64,000 nt of DNA from Bolinopsis microptera (GCF_026151205.1 NC_087076.1:6376902-6440901); one strand, 5' to 3'; numbered from the stretch's first letter, positions 1-10,350 are shown. Made by a program: numbers and translations. The notes: generated by a model from the sequence alone, not told the origin.

Positions 1-258
1 GCTTCACCTATGGCGTGTAGTTAATGTTTATTTACCTTATTTGGCTAAGAATGTTTGCGTCATTTTGGAAAAAGTGATAAAAGGTTCCAAATTAGAACGT
101 AGAACGCCTACGTCCACGTTTTGATAAAGCATCATACACATTACACGATGGACCAAAAATAACGTTAAATGCAGATTCTTTCGGTGTAGCGGGTCCTCTT
201 AAATTTATAACTGTTGGCTGATTTGTGACTTGTGATTGATGTGTTTCTAACACGTGAC

Positions 259-2145
259 CAGATTACCAACCAGGTTAATCAGAACAACAGATGTACGGAT
301 GACGACTCGATAACGAACCCCGGGGGACGCTACAACACTTCCTTCTGCAGCTCCAACTCTCAGAAACCTCTTCTTCTCACTGACAAACGTTACACTTACC
401 TCTCAAACTCCAACGATGTAAGATATACTTCTCTAACTTTGGGGTTTATTTTTACTTTTCTACTCTCAAATGTTTAATAGTTCCGTTTACAGTACATCAC
501 CTATTTATAAACTACGAGGGTCTGGAAGTGCGATACATTTAGACCTCGTAATGAAACATTAGCCATTTAAACGACTATATTTTAATCACGTGACTCAAAT
601 TAAACAATCAGATTAAAACCACGTGATTCAAACTAACCAATGAGAAAGCTGTATTTTAACCACGTGACTAAGATGTAACACTCCCGTGATCAGGTAGCCT
701 GGCCTGCAGAGCTCCCTCCTCCTTTCCCGCCCCTTTATGATCCGCTCTATGAGTGTGATTGTGAGGGATCTCAGAATTCCCAGCATTCATCGCCCACTCC
801 TAGGGGTTTGCTAACTGCTAAGTCTTTGGCTGCCTGTATGCTGCACTTTGATAACCTTATTTTGGGCTAAATACCCTAAATGCAGTGTCTAAGACTGAGC
901 TGCCAACTTTTTAAAATCTTATGTGAAATGTTCTGATAACTGTAGATCATTCGGTTAAATGTGTCGGGATGACAGCTCGTGTAATAATATAGGGTTTTAT
1001 TCTGATAATGAGACGAACTCTTCTGAATACTTGCATTATTTACAGCCTGTTAATTCCCCGTTATGATTCCCCAGTACGCCACTCCTATTCCCCTAAAACC
1101 CCAGTACGCCACACTGATTATCCCTAGATCCTCTTCTACCCCACCTTTTACTCCCACTCTATTTAGGGCATTATGAACATTTTCTGGGAACTAATGTACC
1201 ACAAGCATTTCTGGGCAGGATTGTTTTCTTCACAGGATCCACCCCGAAGAGTTGTAGATCTGATGGGCACAACTAGTTATTCCTTCCAAACGAAAGTTCA
1301 CTTTAAATACCAGGGACTGCAAAAAATTAAAATACCTCGATTCGTGATAGTCAGAGCACTTTCAAACCCTCATTCGCCTGCCATAATGTGACCATTACGG
1401 TCATTTTTCACCACCTAGAGGTCTCCTGAGTGCTTTCCTAATTACAGAAACAAATTTTTAAAGTTTTTTCTCAGGGCGCCTGGAGATATGCTCTAGCTAG
1501 TTGTGACCATCAGATATGATTCTACAATAATTCGTTGGGGTTGTCCCTTGGACTAATGACGACATATCCCTGCACAGAAATGCTTGTGGCAAATTAGTTC
1601 CCAGATCGTTCTATATGTATGCCTTTTATCCCTAACTATTATACTCTCCATATTCCCTTTAACTCCCCAGTGCACCATTTTAATTCACAATATCTCTTCA
1701 GTACGCCACGATAGAGAGTCGCCCGAGCTCGGTGTCCTCTGCGATCAGCGACCACCCCGCAGTGTTGAACGGGACAGTGCCCCCTGCGGTGACTGGGAAC
1801 GGGGCGACCCCTCTCATAGAGCACTCGCCCGCCACTCCACCTGACATCCCTCCTATCCGTATCAGTGGTGCCTCACTCAACTTGAAGCGTCCTCTCAGCA
1901 CCGTGCCCAGTCTGGGGACTCCCTCCACCCCTGGGGATATGCTGGATGTAGACCTCTCCCCGGAGAACGGATACGCCTTCAGTCCGATCACCCATCCCAG
2001 ATCTTGGGAGTATAATCCGTTAAACGAGGAGAGCCCTGAACCCAGGAAACAGATTTCAGACCCTCTCATTGAGGGAGATATTCCAGAACAATCCATACCT
2101 GAGCTTGACGACGCTTTTCTGCGCGAGGGCGAAGATCAGGTGTAG
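259..2145 (+). CDS. Last two exons of an unrecognised gene (partial, 5' part missing)
   Basis: Two stretches look exonic and join in phase. Exon 259-417 (53 codons) follows an acceptor ending GTGACCAG and ends at a GTAAGA donor. Exon 1702-2145 follows a pyrimidine-rich acceptor (ATCTCTTCAG) and runs 147 codons to a TAG stop. Both are phase 0 and clearly richer in G+C than the flanks. The last exon encodes a Pro/Ser/Thr-rich, acidic, probably disordered tail with proline-serine motifs such as SPATPPDIPP and PSLGTPSTPG, ending in EDQV, which could be a PDZ ligand. Tyrosines cluster at the junction (KRYTYLSNSND, then YATIESRPSS). This would suit the cytoplasmic tail of a receptor or adhesion protein, but that is inference. 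I see no domain to name the gene. No clear polyadenylation signal follows directly. Confidence 0.45.
1075..1176 (+). other. Possible alternative terminal exon (33 codons)
   Basis: After CCCCAG at 1071-1074 an open frame in the same phase as the 1702 exon runs to TGA at 1174-1176. It starts YATPIPLKP and contains a second YATL at a second CCCCAG (1101-1104). The main last exon also starts YAT after CAG. This could be a weak alternative last exon or a duplicated relic of the acceptor region. The surrounding intron (418-1701) otherwise shows several CACGTGAC motifs near 580-665 and nothing else coding. Confidence 0.2.
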
Positions 2146-2692
2146 CTTCTAGCCAATTCTAGGACTAGCTATTTAACAAGATTTTTTATTTCGTTGTGAT
2201 GGATTTATTTTATATATTGATATAGGCTTGAAATTTATTTTTTAGTTATACCAACTAACACTAAAAAACAGTGAGTGATGTAAGTGACTGTACAGTTTGG
2301 GAGTACTGATGATGATATTGACTGCAATTGAGTAAACTTGAAATCAAAAGCATCTTTGATCAACAATTTGACTTTGTTGACTATTGTTGTTGTTGACCCT
2401 AATTTTTATCATTTTATAACATTATTCAAAGGTCAGGTTGCAAGGAAAATACCCATGTTTCCATGGCAACTCGAATTTTCTGTTATTACAATTTGCAATT
2501 CTGCATGTGTTGCTATGTATAATATTCAGCTGACAAGTGTTTAGCGATAATCAGTCGAACTAAACAACTGTTTTGTGTATCCTATGGTGGACCCACCAAG
2601 ACTCGCAGTTCTTTTTCATTTTACGCTCAGTTTGACTAATATCTCATTGACGAGGATTTTACTATTTTTTAGTGGTTTGATTATTCATTAAA
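2146..2692. other. AT-rich flank, no gene seen
   Basis: Probable 3' UTR and intergenic sequence. The short open frame at 2338-2544 is AT-rich and has no splice sites or family resemblance. I see nothing else here. Confidence 0.4.
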
Positions 2693-2696
2693 ATGT

Positions 2697-3019
2697 ATAC
2701 GAATAATAGATATGGCTCTTACTAATTCGCTCGCCCAAAAATTTCACGTAACTTTGGTTTTTATGGTACCAACCATAACCCCGAAGCTATCCATAACCCT
2801 TACCACAACCCTAACTCTAACCCGAGCCCTAAACAATCGAATTCGTGTTTTACTAGCCTGTCACGTGACCAAAACGGTTTTTTGCCCATAACTCTCCAGG
2901 GTAGCATTTTTACCCTACGCTAAAGATCTATTTCATACCCAAAGGGCCTTTTCTCAAGAATTTTCTTAAAATTTTGGCGAGCGATTTAGTAGGAGCGAAT
3001 AAATATAGGCTCGTATAAT
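2697..3019. mobile_element. Inverted-repeat element with telomere-like core
   Basis: The ends are imperfect inverted repeats of about 50 bp. The left arm reads ATACGAATAATAG and then TTCGCTCGCCC; the right arm read backwards gives ATACGAGCCTATA and then AATCGCTCGCC. Inside lie degenerate CCCTAA/CCATAA repeats (about 2775-2835) and then a TCACGTGACC motif. A related internal arrangement recurs at 54.7-54.95 kb. A partial end (GGGCGAGCGATTTAG) recurs near 8907. No coding capacity; probably a non-autonomous DNA transposon. Confidence 0.5.
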
Positions 3020-3364
3020 AATTACCGTAGATTTGCAACAAAATCAATCTTCGGGATTTTGTAACTTTTTCGGTGGCTACCTTTGCACTTAGGGGCTTTT
3101 CCTTATCACATGCACATGACTTAAGACATAAGTTTCAAAAACTTTTGAGTTTTGGAGAGAACTCTTTGCATGGCGACTGGCGATCAATGGATCATTGAAA
3201 ATTCAATACAAAACATTGCTCCCGTGAAATACGATAAAATTTGTATGATTTGCATTTTGCAGTGTATATGTATTTATTGTCAATGCTATTCAATTGTTTT
3301 ATTTTACAAAAGATTCTTTGTTGATGAATTGACTTAGTTTTACTCACAACTTGTGATTTATAAC

Positions 3365-3422
3365 CTAACCGTACCAAGACGCGCGCCGAGTTAGACTCGT
3401 CGACGGTTTTTGGTCTTGGAAT
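3365..3422. repeat. GC-core palindromic repeat, copy 1
   Basis: About 55 bp with the ends CCAAGAC and GTCTTGG as inverted repeats around a GC-rich core containing CGCGCGCCGAGTTAGACTCG. The same core, in either orientation, recurs at 5931-5985, 8729-8790 and 10144-10203. It stands out sharply against AT-rich DNA. Confidence 0.5.
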
Positions 3423-3569
3423 AAATATTTTACAAGTATCAACCGTTAAGTCAATCGTCATGATGAGACCCAATTTTTAATTCTGAATTCGTGGCAACGC
3501 ACTTTGCACTCGTGTGTGGCAGGCCAGCTTCAGCGTGGGGAAATTTGTTTATGGTTTAGACGATGAGAG

Positions 3570-3628
3570 ATTTCTAGTTTTCTATAAGCATAAGGAAAAT
3601 TTCTTTATGCTTATAGAAAACTAGAAAT
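3570..3628. repeat. Near-perfect hairpin, 29-bp arms
   Basis: The left arm starts ATTTCTAGTTTTCTATAAGC and the right arm ends with its reverse complement. There is one mismatch and essentially no loop. A poly-G run of about 13 lies downstream near 3706. No gene is nearby. It could be a minimal foldback element or a structure-prone site. Confidence 0.7.
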
Positions 3629-3775
3629 GTGATCGAAAAGTCGCATTTAATCTGTTACCCAGCCAGCTGGTTTATCTCGCATCTCTGGTAGAAAGAAGTA
3701 AAACGGGGGGGGGGGGGGGAGGTACACTACACTTTTTTACACCAATCTTACTTACTTGTACTTGATTAGGTCTCC

Positions 3776-4570
3776 TCAATCATTCGAGTGGCCTGCACCA
3801 ATGAACTCCCGTTTGTGACGTATCATCTCCCTCCAAAGTTTTCGGTCACTAGCCATCTCGCTCGCTCCTTCTAGGTCTATGTCAGTGTTTCCTGTAAACG
3901 CTGCAGCATCTTCCAGCAAACATTTCATCCAGTTCTTTCTTAGACGGCCCCTAGATCTTCTCCCATGCGCAGGGGTCCAGTTAAGCAGGTACTTAGGAAG
4001 CCTAGTGTCTGGCATTCTGGTGACATGGCCAAACCAACGCAGGCGGTTTGCTCCTATGAACGTCTCTACTGGATTTATCTTTGCACGCTCCAGCACTTCA
4101 GTGTTTCTAACCCGATCGAGCCATCTTATCCTAAGTATTCTCCTCAAGCAACGCTGATGGAACACCTCAAAGCGATGTAGCTGCTTTTTGGTTGTGTTCC
4201 AAACCTCACTACCATATAACAATATTGTCAAAACCGCTGCCTTATAAATCCTGATCTTTGTATAAGACTGGATGTTGCGGTTTTTCCATATATTACTCAG
4301 TTGATTGAAGGCTCCGGAAGCTTTCACTGTGGCTTCTTTCATGTATGGCCGTTGAGAGGTTGCTTTACCAATGACCATATCCTCAGTCTTTTTACCATTG
4401 ATTCTGAGAACTCCCTGGGCACCATACATACACAAAAGGTCAGTTGTTTCTTGAAGACCTTCCTCGCTGTTATCCAGTACAGCCATGTCATCTGCATAGT
4501 CTGTATCTAACACAGTGATATCATCAACAAGCGGACTGATAGATCTTTGAAGAACCGCTCCAATCACCAA
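3776..4570 (-). mobile_element. 5'-truncated LINE, reverse-transcriptase 3' part
   Basis: A 264-codon open frame on the minus strand starts inside the reverse transcriptase. It carries the catalytic YADDM motif near residues 25-29, then the thumb and C-terminal region typical of endonuclease/RT non-LTR elements: ILLYGSEVWNTTKK, FHQRCLRRILRIRW, and the GHVTRMPDTRLPK block followed by the RGRLRKNW segment. The N-terminal RT motifs and the endonuclease are missing, as expected for 5' truncation during target-primed reverse transcription. The frame is intact to a TGA, so the copy is not very old. The clade is uncertain; RTE-like or a related lineage is my best guess. It is not a host gene. Confidence 0.85.
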
Positions 4571-4640
4571 TCACCATAGATTAATATTTTAAAAAAGTAA
4601 AAGTGCTCACCTAACCATGTGCTTTCGCGCCTCTGCGGGC

Positions 4641-4730
4641 GCGGCGCGCTTGTTTCACAAGTAAAGAAACAGGGACGGCGCGCGCGCTACAGCAAGGGCT
4701 CTGGATACTACTGGATAGAGCAAGTTATCT
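4641..4730. repeat. Dispersed GC-rich repeat, copy 1
   Basis: GCGCTTGTTTCACAAGTA is followed by a GGCGCGCGCGCTAC block and then GGGCTCTGG and TAGAGCAA. The same order of blocks is found at about 9719-9815, where the first block is doubled. GCTTGTTTCACAAG includes the self-complementary CTTG/CAAG arms. Family unknown. Confidence 0.45.
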
Positions 4731-5238
4731 CATTTAATATGTAATAAGTACTGTGGCGAAAGCATTATTCAGTATTCAGTAAGCACTCGTGCGCGGCAGG
4801 CCCATAACGTGAGGCAAATCTTTTTATTGTTGAGCTATACTATGCACTTATATAATATGCAGCATGTTGAATTTCTTTTTATAAAGGGTTACGTTAGTTT
4901 TGGGGCTTCAATGGCCAACAATGCAAAATTGCAAACTTTCTTTAACTTTCGAATACAAAGTTATCTACACTAGCAATATTTACCATCTTTGTAATCTGTA
5001 TATATAAATAATGATATATACTATATAGATATTTTAAAGTATGCAGAAAAAAGCCTAAGAACTCATGATTAACGATGTCAACCCTTCCAGATTGTTGCTC
5101 TGCGAATTAACATAGCAAATATCTCGTCACTATATACTTCGATGCAAAATAAGAATGATAGTTTGCGCGGCGCGTCGAAGCAGCGAAGTCCTCTTACCTA
5201 AGGACCTAACTATAAAAGTTCCATGGCTCGTTATTGGC

Positions 5239-5320
5239 TTACTGGGCCGCGCCCGGCCTGTCATTCCGCCGAATCTCTATAATATGTTTATGAACATGAT
5301 AGCCTGCGGTCCCCAAGTAA
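5239..5320. mobile_element. MITE family A, copy 1 (82 bp, 9-bp TSD)
   Basis: The element starts TTACTGGGCCGCG and ends CCCCAAGTAA. It is flanked on both sides by the direct repeat GTTATTGGC (5230-5238 and 5321-5329). The short terminal inverted repeat is TTACT-GGG. Other copies lie at 5522-5726, 9255-9337 and 57700-57809, all with flanking duplications. No coding capacity. A 9-bp duplication would fit Mutator-like or Merlin-like transposition; the family is inferred from TSD length only. Confidence 0.8.
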
Positions 5321-5521
5321 GTTATTGGCTAGACATTAGTTGTTGACCACTATTATTATTATTATTATTACGTTAAACTGTGTTACAAAGTTTAGATATT
5401 GCTTTCGATACCTGAAATTGGAAAGGTTACACTTACAGTCTGATAAAATTTTATTGCAGAATATATTATTTATTCTCATTGGCGAATTCGTAGTCTTTTG
5501 ACACACGCTGCAACCCTTTTT

Positions 5522-5726
5522 ACCTGGGGACCCTAGGCTATTATGTTCATTAACATAGAGATTAGGCGGAATTTGACGGATGTTACTCGTCTAAATTTCT
5601 TCGAAGTAGCGCGCGCCGCTTTCTTCTCGAAATGTTGGCCCGATGGCAAGTGCTACGAAGTAGCGCGCGCCGGGTCAAATCATTAACAATGGTCAAGGCG
5701 GAATGACAGGCTGAGCGCGGCCCAGT
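5522..5726. mobile_element. MITE family A, copy 2 (reverse), disrupted by a nested MITE
   Basis: Reverse-orientation copy: it begins ACCTGGGGACC and ends CGGCCCAGT, flanked by the duplication AACCCTTTTT (5512-5521 and 5727-5736). Its middle is split at AGGCGGAAT by a family-B element (5573-5696), with part of the target repeated on both sides. Removing the insert restores a sequence close to the other family-A copies. Confidence 0.75.
5573..5696. mobile_element. MITE family B nested inside MITE family A
   Basis: The ends are TTGACGGATGTTA and, read backwards, TTGACCATTGTTA. The body carries two GAAGTAGCGCGCGCCG blocks. GGCGGAAT lies immediately on both sides, giving an 8-9-bp target duplication inside the family-A host element. 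Related copies are at 6232-6347 (complete) and 6053-6115 (one end only). Confidence 0.75.
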
Positions 5727-5889
5727 AACCCTTTTTGATCGCGCGCGGCCGGCCGGCTGAGAGCTAGGTGTGCAACGTGTAGCAAGCAGTCTTAGAAGTT
5801 GTTTGTATTAGCTGTTGTCAGCACTGAATTGCTTCACTCAAAATTATTACCAGTAAATTTGTTACCAGACACCATGCAGAAAGCTTGAC

Positions 5890-5990
5890 GATTAACGAGT
5901 GATATTCGTAAAATATTTGTTCCAAAGTGTCCATGTCGACGAGTGCAACTCGGCGCGCGTCTTGGTAGATTATAAACCTACAACCAGAAA
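5890..5990. repeat. GC-core repeat with TGATACTCGTAAAATAT-type leader, copy 2
   Basis: A leader (ACGAGTGATATTCGTAAAAT) is followed by the GC core (GTCGACGAGTGCAACTCGGC) and a GTAGATTATAAACCTAC tail. The same order is found at 10114-10203; the leader alone recurs at 7848-7880 and the core alone at 8729-8790. Probably fragments of one non-autonomous element. Confidence 0.5.
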
Positions 5991-6052
5991 GCCCGTTGTC
6001 ACAGAAAAAGAGCTAATCATATTCATTGATGATCAATTTTGTTCCGATTTTT

Positions 6053-6115
6053 GACGGATGCGATGTTACTCGTCTAAATTTCTTCAAAGTAGCGCGCGCC
6101 GCTTTCTTCTTGCCG
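6053..6115. mobile_element. MITE family B, partial copy
   Basis: It matches the first half of the 5573-5696 element (TTGACGGATG, then TGTTACTCGTCTAAATTTCT and a GTAGCGCGCGCCG block) and then stops. The other end is missing. Confidence 0.55.
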
Positions 6116-6231
6116 ATCAGTTAAACAAAAAATTTCAGTTAAACAAAAATTTTGCAATTTTATGCCATTTATTACAGAGTAAACAAGTTTACAATATATA
6201 AATTTGATATTTAAAGGAATCCTAATTCAAG

Positions 6232-6347
6232 TTGACCATTGTTAATGATCTGGCCCGGCGCGCGCTACTTCGTAGCTCTTGCCATCGTTTCGAGAAGAAA
6301 GCGGCGCGCGCTACTTCGAAGAAACTTAGACGAGTAACATCCGTCAA
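6232..6347. mobile_element. MITE family B, complete copy (116 bp, 9-bp TSD)
   Basis: Reverse orientation of the nested copy: it starts TTGACCATTGTTA and ends AACATCCGTCAA. It is flanked by TAATTCAAG at 6223-6231 and 6348-6356, an exact 9-bp target-site duplication. Two GGCGCGCGCTACTTCG blocks lie inside. Non-coding. Confidence 0.8.
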
Positions 6348-6356
6348 TAATTCAAG

Positions 6357-7109
6357 GTGTAATATGGTTGTCACGGCTTTTACTAAATCGCTCGCATAAA
6401 CCATGCCAGAATAACTCAATATGGTGTAATAAGGTGTAATAAAATTGAAATACAATCGGGCTGTAAGGAAGATCCAAGGAGTGCCCACTAAATGTGCCTA
6501 AATAAATAAATAAATAAAGTCAATTTTTACAGCACAGCAATATATATCTAAATATCAGATCCTCTGTAATCATAATGTATAAAAAAAGGAGCTTTTCTCT
6601 GTGCTGAAGGATGAATCAAGGCAGATCATGGTTCTGTTAGCAGGCCACCCTAGTTATGGACAATACATATATATAAAATAATTAAATTATAATTTTAAAA
6701 TTGTGTCAAGATTGAACTAAAACATAACTCAGGGTAAAATAGACGTATTCCCTTCGTCAAATTAACTATTTACAATACTAAACTTAAACGAACTCCGGGT
6801 AAAATAAACGTAATCCCTTTGTCAAACTTGCTATTTACAATAAGTTAATAAATTAATACGGTTGAAAATTATTTCATATTCAATAACAATGTAGCATCAA
6901 TATAATTGATACAAATGAGGAGCATACAGTGAGAATTGCACATAACAGGAGGACTGGAGGTATGGAGCAATAATGATTGACAGTGCACCTTTCCACTGAT
7001 GTTCCTAATTTCCTGTAATAGCTTAATAGGCATGGAAATACTTTGATTGCAGGGGATAGATTGGATTCACTTATGTACTGAGATAACTTAACCGAAATAA
7101 CATAACTGC
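6357..7109. other. AT-rich stretch, probably LINE 3' flank, no gene
   Basis: AT-rich sequence with a short (AAAT)n-like tract near 6502 and two similar lines near 6720-6830 (GGGTAAAATA.ACGTA..CCCTT). Some of it may be the 3' untranslated part of the minus-strand LINE that ends at 7110. No gene seen. Confidence 0.3.
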
Positions 7110-7737
7110 CTAGATACATTGGCTAGTGTTGGGTGGGATCATGAATTTATCGTAAGAGTTATCCCCTTGGTAATTTTCATCAGTTAGCAACATATTCATA
7201 AGAGTTTCTTTGTATAACTTAGAAAATTTCTTAACGTCGTCACACTCTCTAAGGGACTTTGGTAATATGTTCCAGGCCTTAGTTCCTAGATAGTTAAACT
7301 CCCTGTGAGATCTTGATTTAGGAGTATAAAGATTGCAGTTTTCTGCCTCACGTGATCCACCAGAAATATACGAGAATTTCCCGATAAAATGCTTTGGACA
7401 TGTTTCATTGATTATACGGTACATATATGAGCTAAGATGAACCTGTCGTCTCAAATGGAGAGGAAGCCATCCCATATTTTTGTATACATTAACCGACCTC
7501 TCTCTGATGTTTACATCTAGGGCTATTTTAGCAACCTTTTTGTACATGATATCTAACTCTCCTAGTCGTTTTTTATATGTTCTTGACCAGATGGTGTCTA
7601 AGTAGTCAAAATGTGGCAACATGAGTGCATTAGCAAACATCTTCCTGAACTTAAGAGGGAGAAGTTTTTTTGATCTATACATAGCACCAATTCTTTTGGA
7701 TATCTTTTTCTTAATGTTATCAATATGTGGAAATGTA
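7110..7737 (-). mobile_element. 5'-truncated LINE, C-terminal RT region
   Basis: The minus-strand frame runs from about TFPHIDNIKKKISK (7737) to a stop at 7110, roughly 209 codons. It matches the post-catalytic C-terminal part of CR1/L2/Jockey-type reverse transcriptases: a YRSKKLLPLKFRKMFANAL block, LPHFDYLDTIWSRTYKKRL, then GWLPLHLRRQVHLSSYMYRI and the RSHREFNYLGTKAWNILP region near the end. All catalytic motifs are missing, so this is a dead 5'-truncated copy. The frame is intact, which suggests moderate age. Confidence 0.8.
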
Positions 7738-7847
7738 TACAGTATCTACCACGCCCTTGACTGTAAACTAGGTGGATACATTTCCATGCGCCACAATGCC
7801 ATAAGACTTAAGAGACACTGCTGCTTTCTTCCTCCGAGAAGTAAATT

Positions 7848-7970
7848 AACGGGTGATACTCGTAAAATATCTCTTCCATATATAAATTTTGAAGAGTATT
7901 AGCAATTAGTTCATGATTGACATACGTTGCATGCCACTTTTCGCGCCGATACGTAACATGTATCAAGTTC
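7848..7970. repeat. Dispersed repeat shared with 47.5 kb
   Basis: The first part is the CGGGTGATACTCGTAAAATA leader of the GC-core repeats. The second (about 7917-7970) reads GATTGACATACGTTGCATGC, then CACTTTTCGCGCCGATACGT. It recurs inverted at about 47500-47575, where the GC-rich middle is about 31 bp longer. Confidence 0.5.
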
Positions 7971-8034
7971 ATGATAATCTCACTGAGTTAAATATTTACC
8001 GTATTTATACCGTTAAAAGCACACATTTCGACGG

Positions 8035-8340
8035 CTTAGTGGCTCAGTTGGTTAATCCGCTTGGTATTGCTTAAGGTACCAGGTTCGATTCCCGACTCTG
8101 TCACTAGCCGTGGGGTGAGCGTCGTCGACGCTCAGCTAAGGATCCTGAGTGGTCTATGCAGCCCTCCGGTCCACTCAGCCAAATACTCGAGAAATCGGGT
8201 GTGAGGGTTAAATGAGGAGCTGCCCATTGCAGCAAAGTCTCGGGCGAAGAAAGTATGGTACACACTACCTTAACCGTCACTGGCCTAATGTATGATTGAA
8301 TCCTTCGTCTTCCTGTAATTGGCTGGTTACACACTTATGT
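8035..8340 (+). mobile_element. tRNA-derived SINE-like element
   Basis: The head contains an A-box-like TGGCTCAGTTGG (about 8041-8052) and a B-box-like GGTTCGATTCC (8082-8092) about 30 bp apart, the RNA polymerase III promoter spacing of a tRNA. It is followed by about 250 bp of GC-richer non-tRNA body. The tRNA-like part does not close into a clean cloverleaf acceptor stem, so I call a SINE rather than a tRNA gene. The 3' boundary is estimated. Confidence 0.5.
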
Positions 8341-8345
8341 AACAA

Positions 8346-8728
8346 TGTGGCTGTTGGAATGTCCGAAGTAAAATAAGTGTTAAGATTGAGAGATTAAGGT
8401 TACTTAGCAAGGACAAAAACCAATAAAGCATAAAGAGGACTAAAGCTGGAAGTGAATAGAATCTGTTATCAAATGTTAAGCTTAATTTCAATACAGTCAT
8501 AGACAGCGAACAAAACAACAGTGAATCGATTATAAAGTGCGTAAGTAAGTGAAGTTACAAAGGCAGACAAAATTGATGAGCGCTCGATTTTATCACAGAA
8601 TTTCGAACTGCAGAGTGATTTTAAGCCGCGCATAGCTCACGTGACTCAATATAAGCTATCCTATTGGCGCAAACGTTTCAGCCAATCAGCATCTACGGCA
8701 CTTTTCTGTCGTGATTGAGTCGTATTTC
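8346..8728. other. No gene seen
   Basis: AT-rich sequence with no splice-bounded open frame and no family resemblance. Confidence 0.3.
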
Positions 8729-8790
8729 GACCTACCAGGACCGTCGACGAGTCCAACTCGGCGCGCGTACCCTGGTAGGTTGTAAACATA
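8729..8790. repeat. GC-core palindromic repeat, copy 3
   Basis: CCTACCAGGAC at the left and CCTGGTAGG at the right are inverted arms around the GTCGACGAGTCCAACTCGGC core. This is the best-preserved hairpin of the family. Confidence 0.55.
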
Positions 8791-9254
8791 CAAGAAGCAA
8801 AGTGTAAAGACGTATAAGGATAGAACCAGCACTCCTAACTGACAGTCAAACCAATTTTGCAATTTATCCAATGCGAAAATGCGCGTTACCAGTTAAATGA
8901 AAAAAGTTTGGGCGAGCGATTTAGTGAGCGCGATTTTAGTTTCAAGTTTGATAACAACACACGCAAACTTAAACCACAAACAATTATGATTTCAGTGGGA
9001 TCAGTGGGGATGTGAATTTCAAATTCAATCAACTATTTATAATTCATAAGTGATGGTTGATCATTTTACTAATTTCAACGTAGCGGATGTTTGAAATTGT
9101 ATTGTAAATGAAAACTGTAAATGAAATTTTGTTTTATAACTATCTTCATTAACATTTATAGTTTACAACTTGAGAACTTGTAACTTGTTTTAGGGGGTGC
9201 ACCATAAAAATAAACTTGCTCGGATTTTTAAAATTTTTGTACCATTGTTTTCTA

Positions 9255-9337
9255 TTACTGGGCCGCGCTCAGCCTGTCATTCCGCCAAATCTTTAACATT
9301 ATGTTAATGAACATAATAGCCTGGGGTCCTCAGGTAG
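9255..9337. mobile_element. MITE family A, copy 3 (83 bp, 9-bp TSD)
   Basis: It starts TTACTGGGCCGCGC and ends GGTCCTCAGGTAG. It is flanked by TGTTTTCTA at 9246-9254 and 9338-9346. Same orientation as the 5239 copy and close to it in sequence (CAGCCTGTCATTCCGCC). Confidence 0.8.
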
Positions 9338-10113
9338 TGTTTTCTAGAGACTGTGAGAATTTTCACAATACCAAATTTGTTATACCTTTTTGGAAAGATC
9401 AGTGAGTTTCGCCTAAGTGCCATATTTGATGGTGCGCGGCTTTTGGAGCAAAATTAGGTGTAAAAGTCGCGTAATTTGACCAAATTTGACCAAATTCGTT
9501 GATTTTTGTCGTATTATTTGGATATATCTTCAGTTCCTTGAATGATATCATTCTGAAATTTGGCGACGACCTTCTAATAGGGCTTTCACAACTGTCCGAA
9601 AAATTTGGTGGATATCGGAGTTGATATAGTGATCAAAATGGGGCAAAATACACTGCTTTTAGCTGTAACATAATGTCTGATGGTTTCACATAGCCATGTG
9701 CCTACGCGTACTGCGTGACGCGCTTGTTTCACAAGACGCGCTTGTTTCACAAGTAGGATAGGACCGCCTACGGCGGTCGCGCGCTACTGCAAGCGAGAGG
9801 GCTCTGGTTAGAGCAATCTGATGGTTGGATATGCTTTAAACTTTTCGGACACTTTCCTTGTAAGTCTATGAGTAAGCTTAACAATTTTTGTTGCAATCGG
9901 AGGTCGGGAAGGATACTTAATATCTATTTGTTTGAAGAAAATTGTGCTGGCCGAAATTAGCGCTAAAAAACCATCCTACAGTCGGCATGCGCGGCTCACT
10001 GTCGATGGCGCACTACCTACTTGTTTAAATAAAAATTATGTGCAGTGATTTTTATTGTTGCTTCAAAGCTAAAATATGAAGTTAACAATGAGTGCGCGTC
10101 ACGAAATTGTCTT
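9338..10113. other. Repetitive noncoding DNA
   Basis: Contains the second copy of the 4641 repeat (about 9719-9815, with GCGCTTGTTTCACAAG doubled). The rest shows no coding signal. Confidence 0.35.
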
Positions 10114-10203
10114 AACGGGTGATACTCGTAAAATATCTGTTCCATATATTGGACCGTCGACGAGTCCAACTCGGCGCGCGTCCTGGTAGGTTGTAAACCT
10201 ACA
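10114..10203. repeat. GC-core repeat, copy 4
   Basis: Leader CGGGTGATACTCGTAAAATA, the GTCGACGAGTCCAACTCGGC core, then GTCCTGGTAGGTTGTAAACC. It has the same block order as the copy at 5890-5990. Confidence 0.5.
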
Positions 10204-10350
10204 AGAAATTGTCTACAGTTATATAAACAAATTTGACCAAAACCCATAATCGTGGGTAAAGTGAACTGCTGCCAGTGTCTCTCTTTTCCAAACAAAAGGA
10301 AATGATATTAATTTGAGGAACCGTCCGCAAATGCAAATTGATACCGAAAA

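Noticed and set aside
1698-2096. Minus-strand frame opposite the last exon of the first gene
   Set aside because: Open because the plus strand is GC-rich and coding; no acceptor or start support on the minus strand.
2775-2835. True interstitial telomere
   Set aside because: Repeats are degenerate and a second copy with the same flanks exists at 54.7 kb, so it belongs to a dispersed element.
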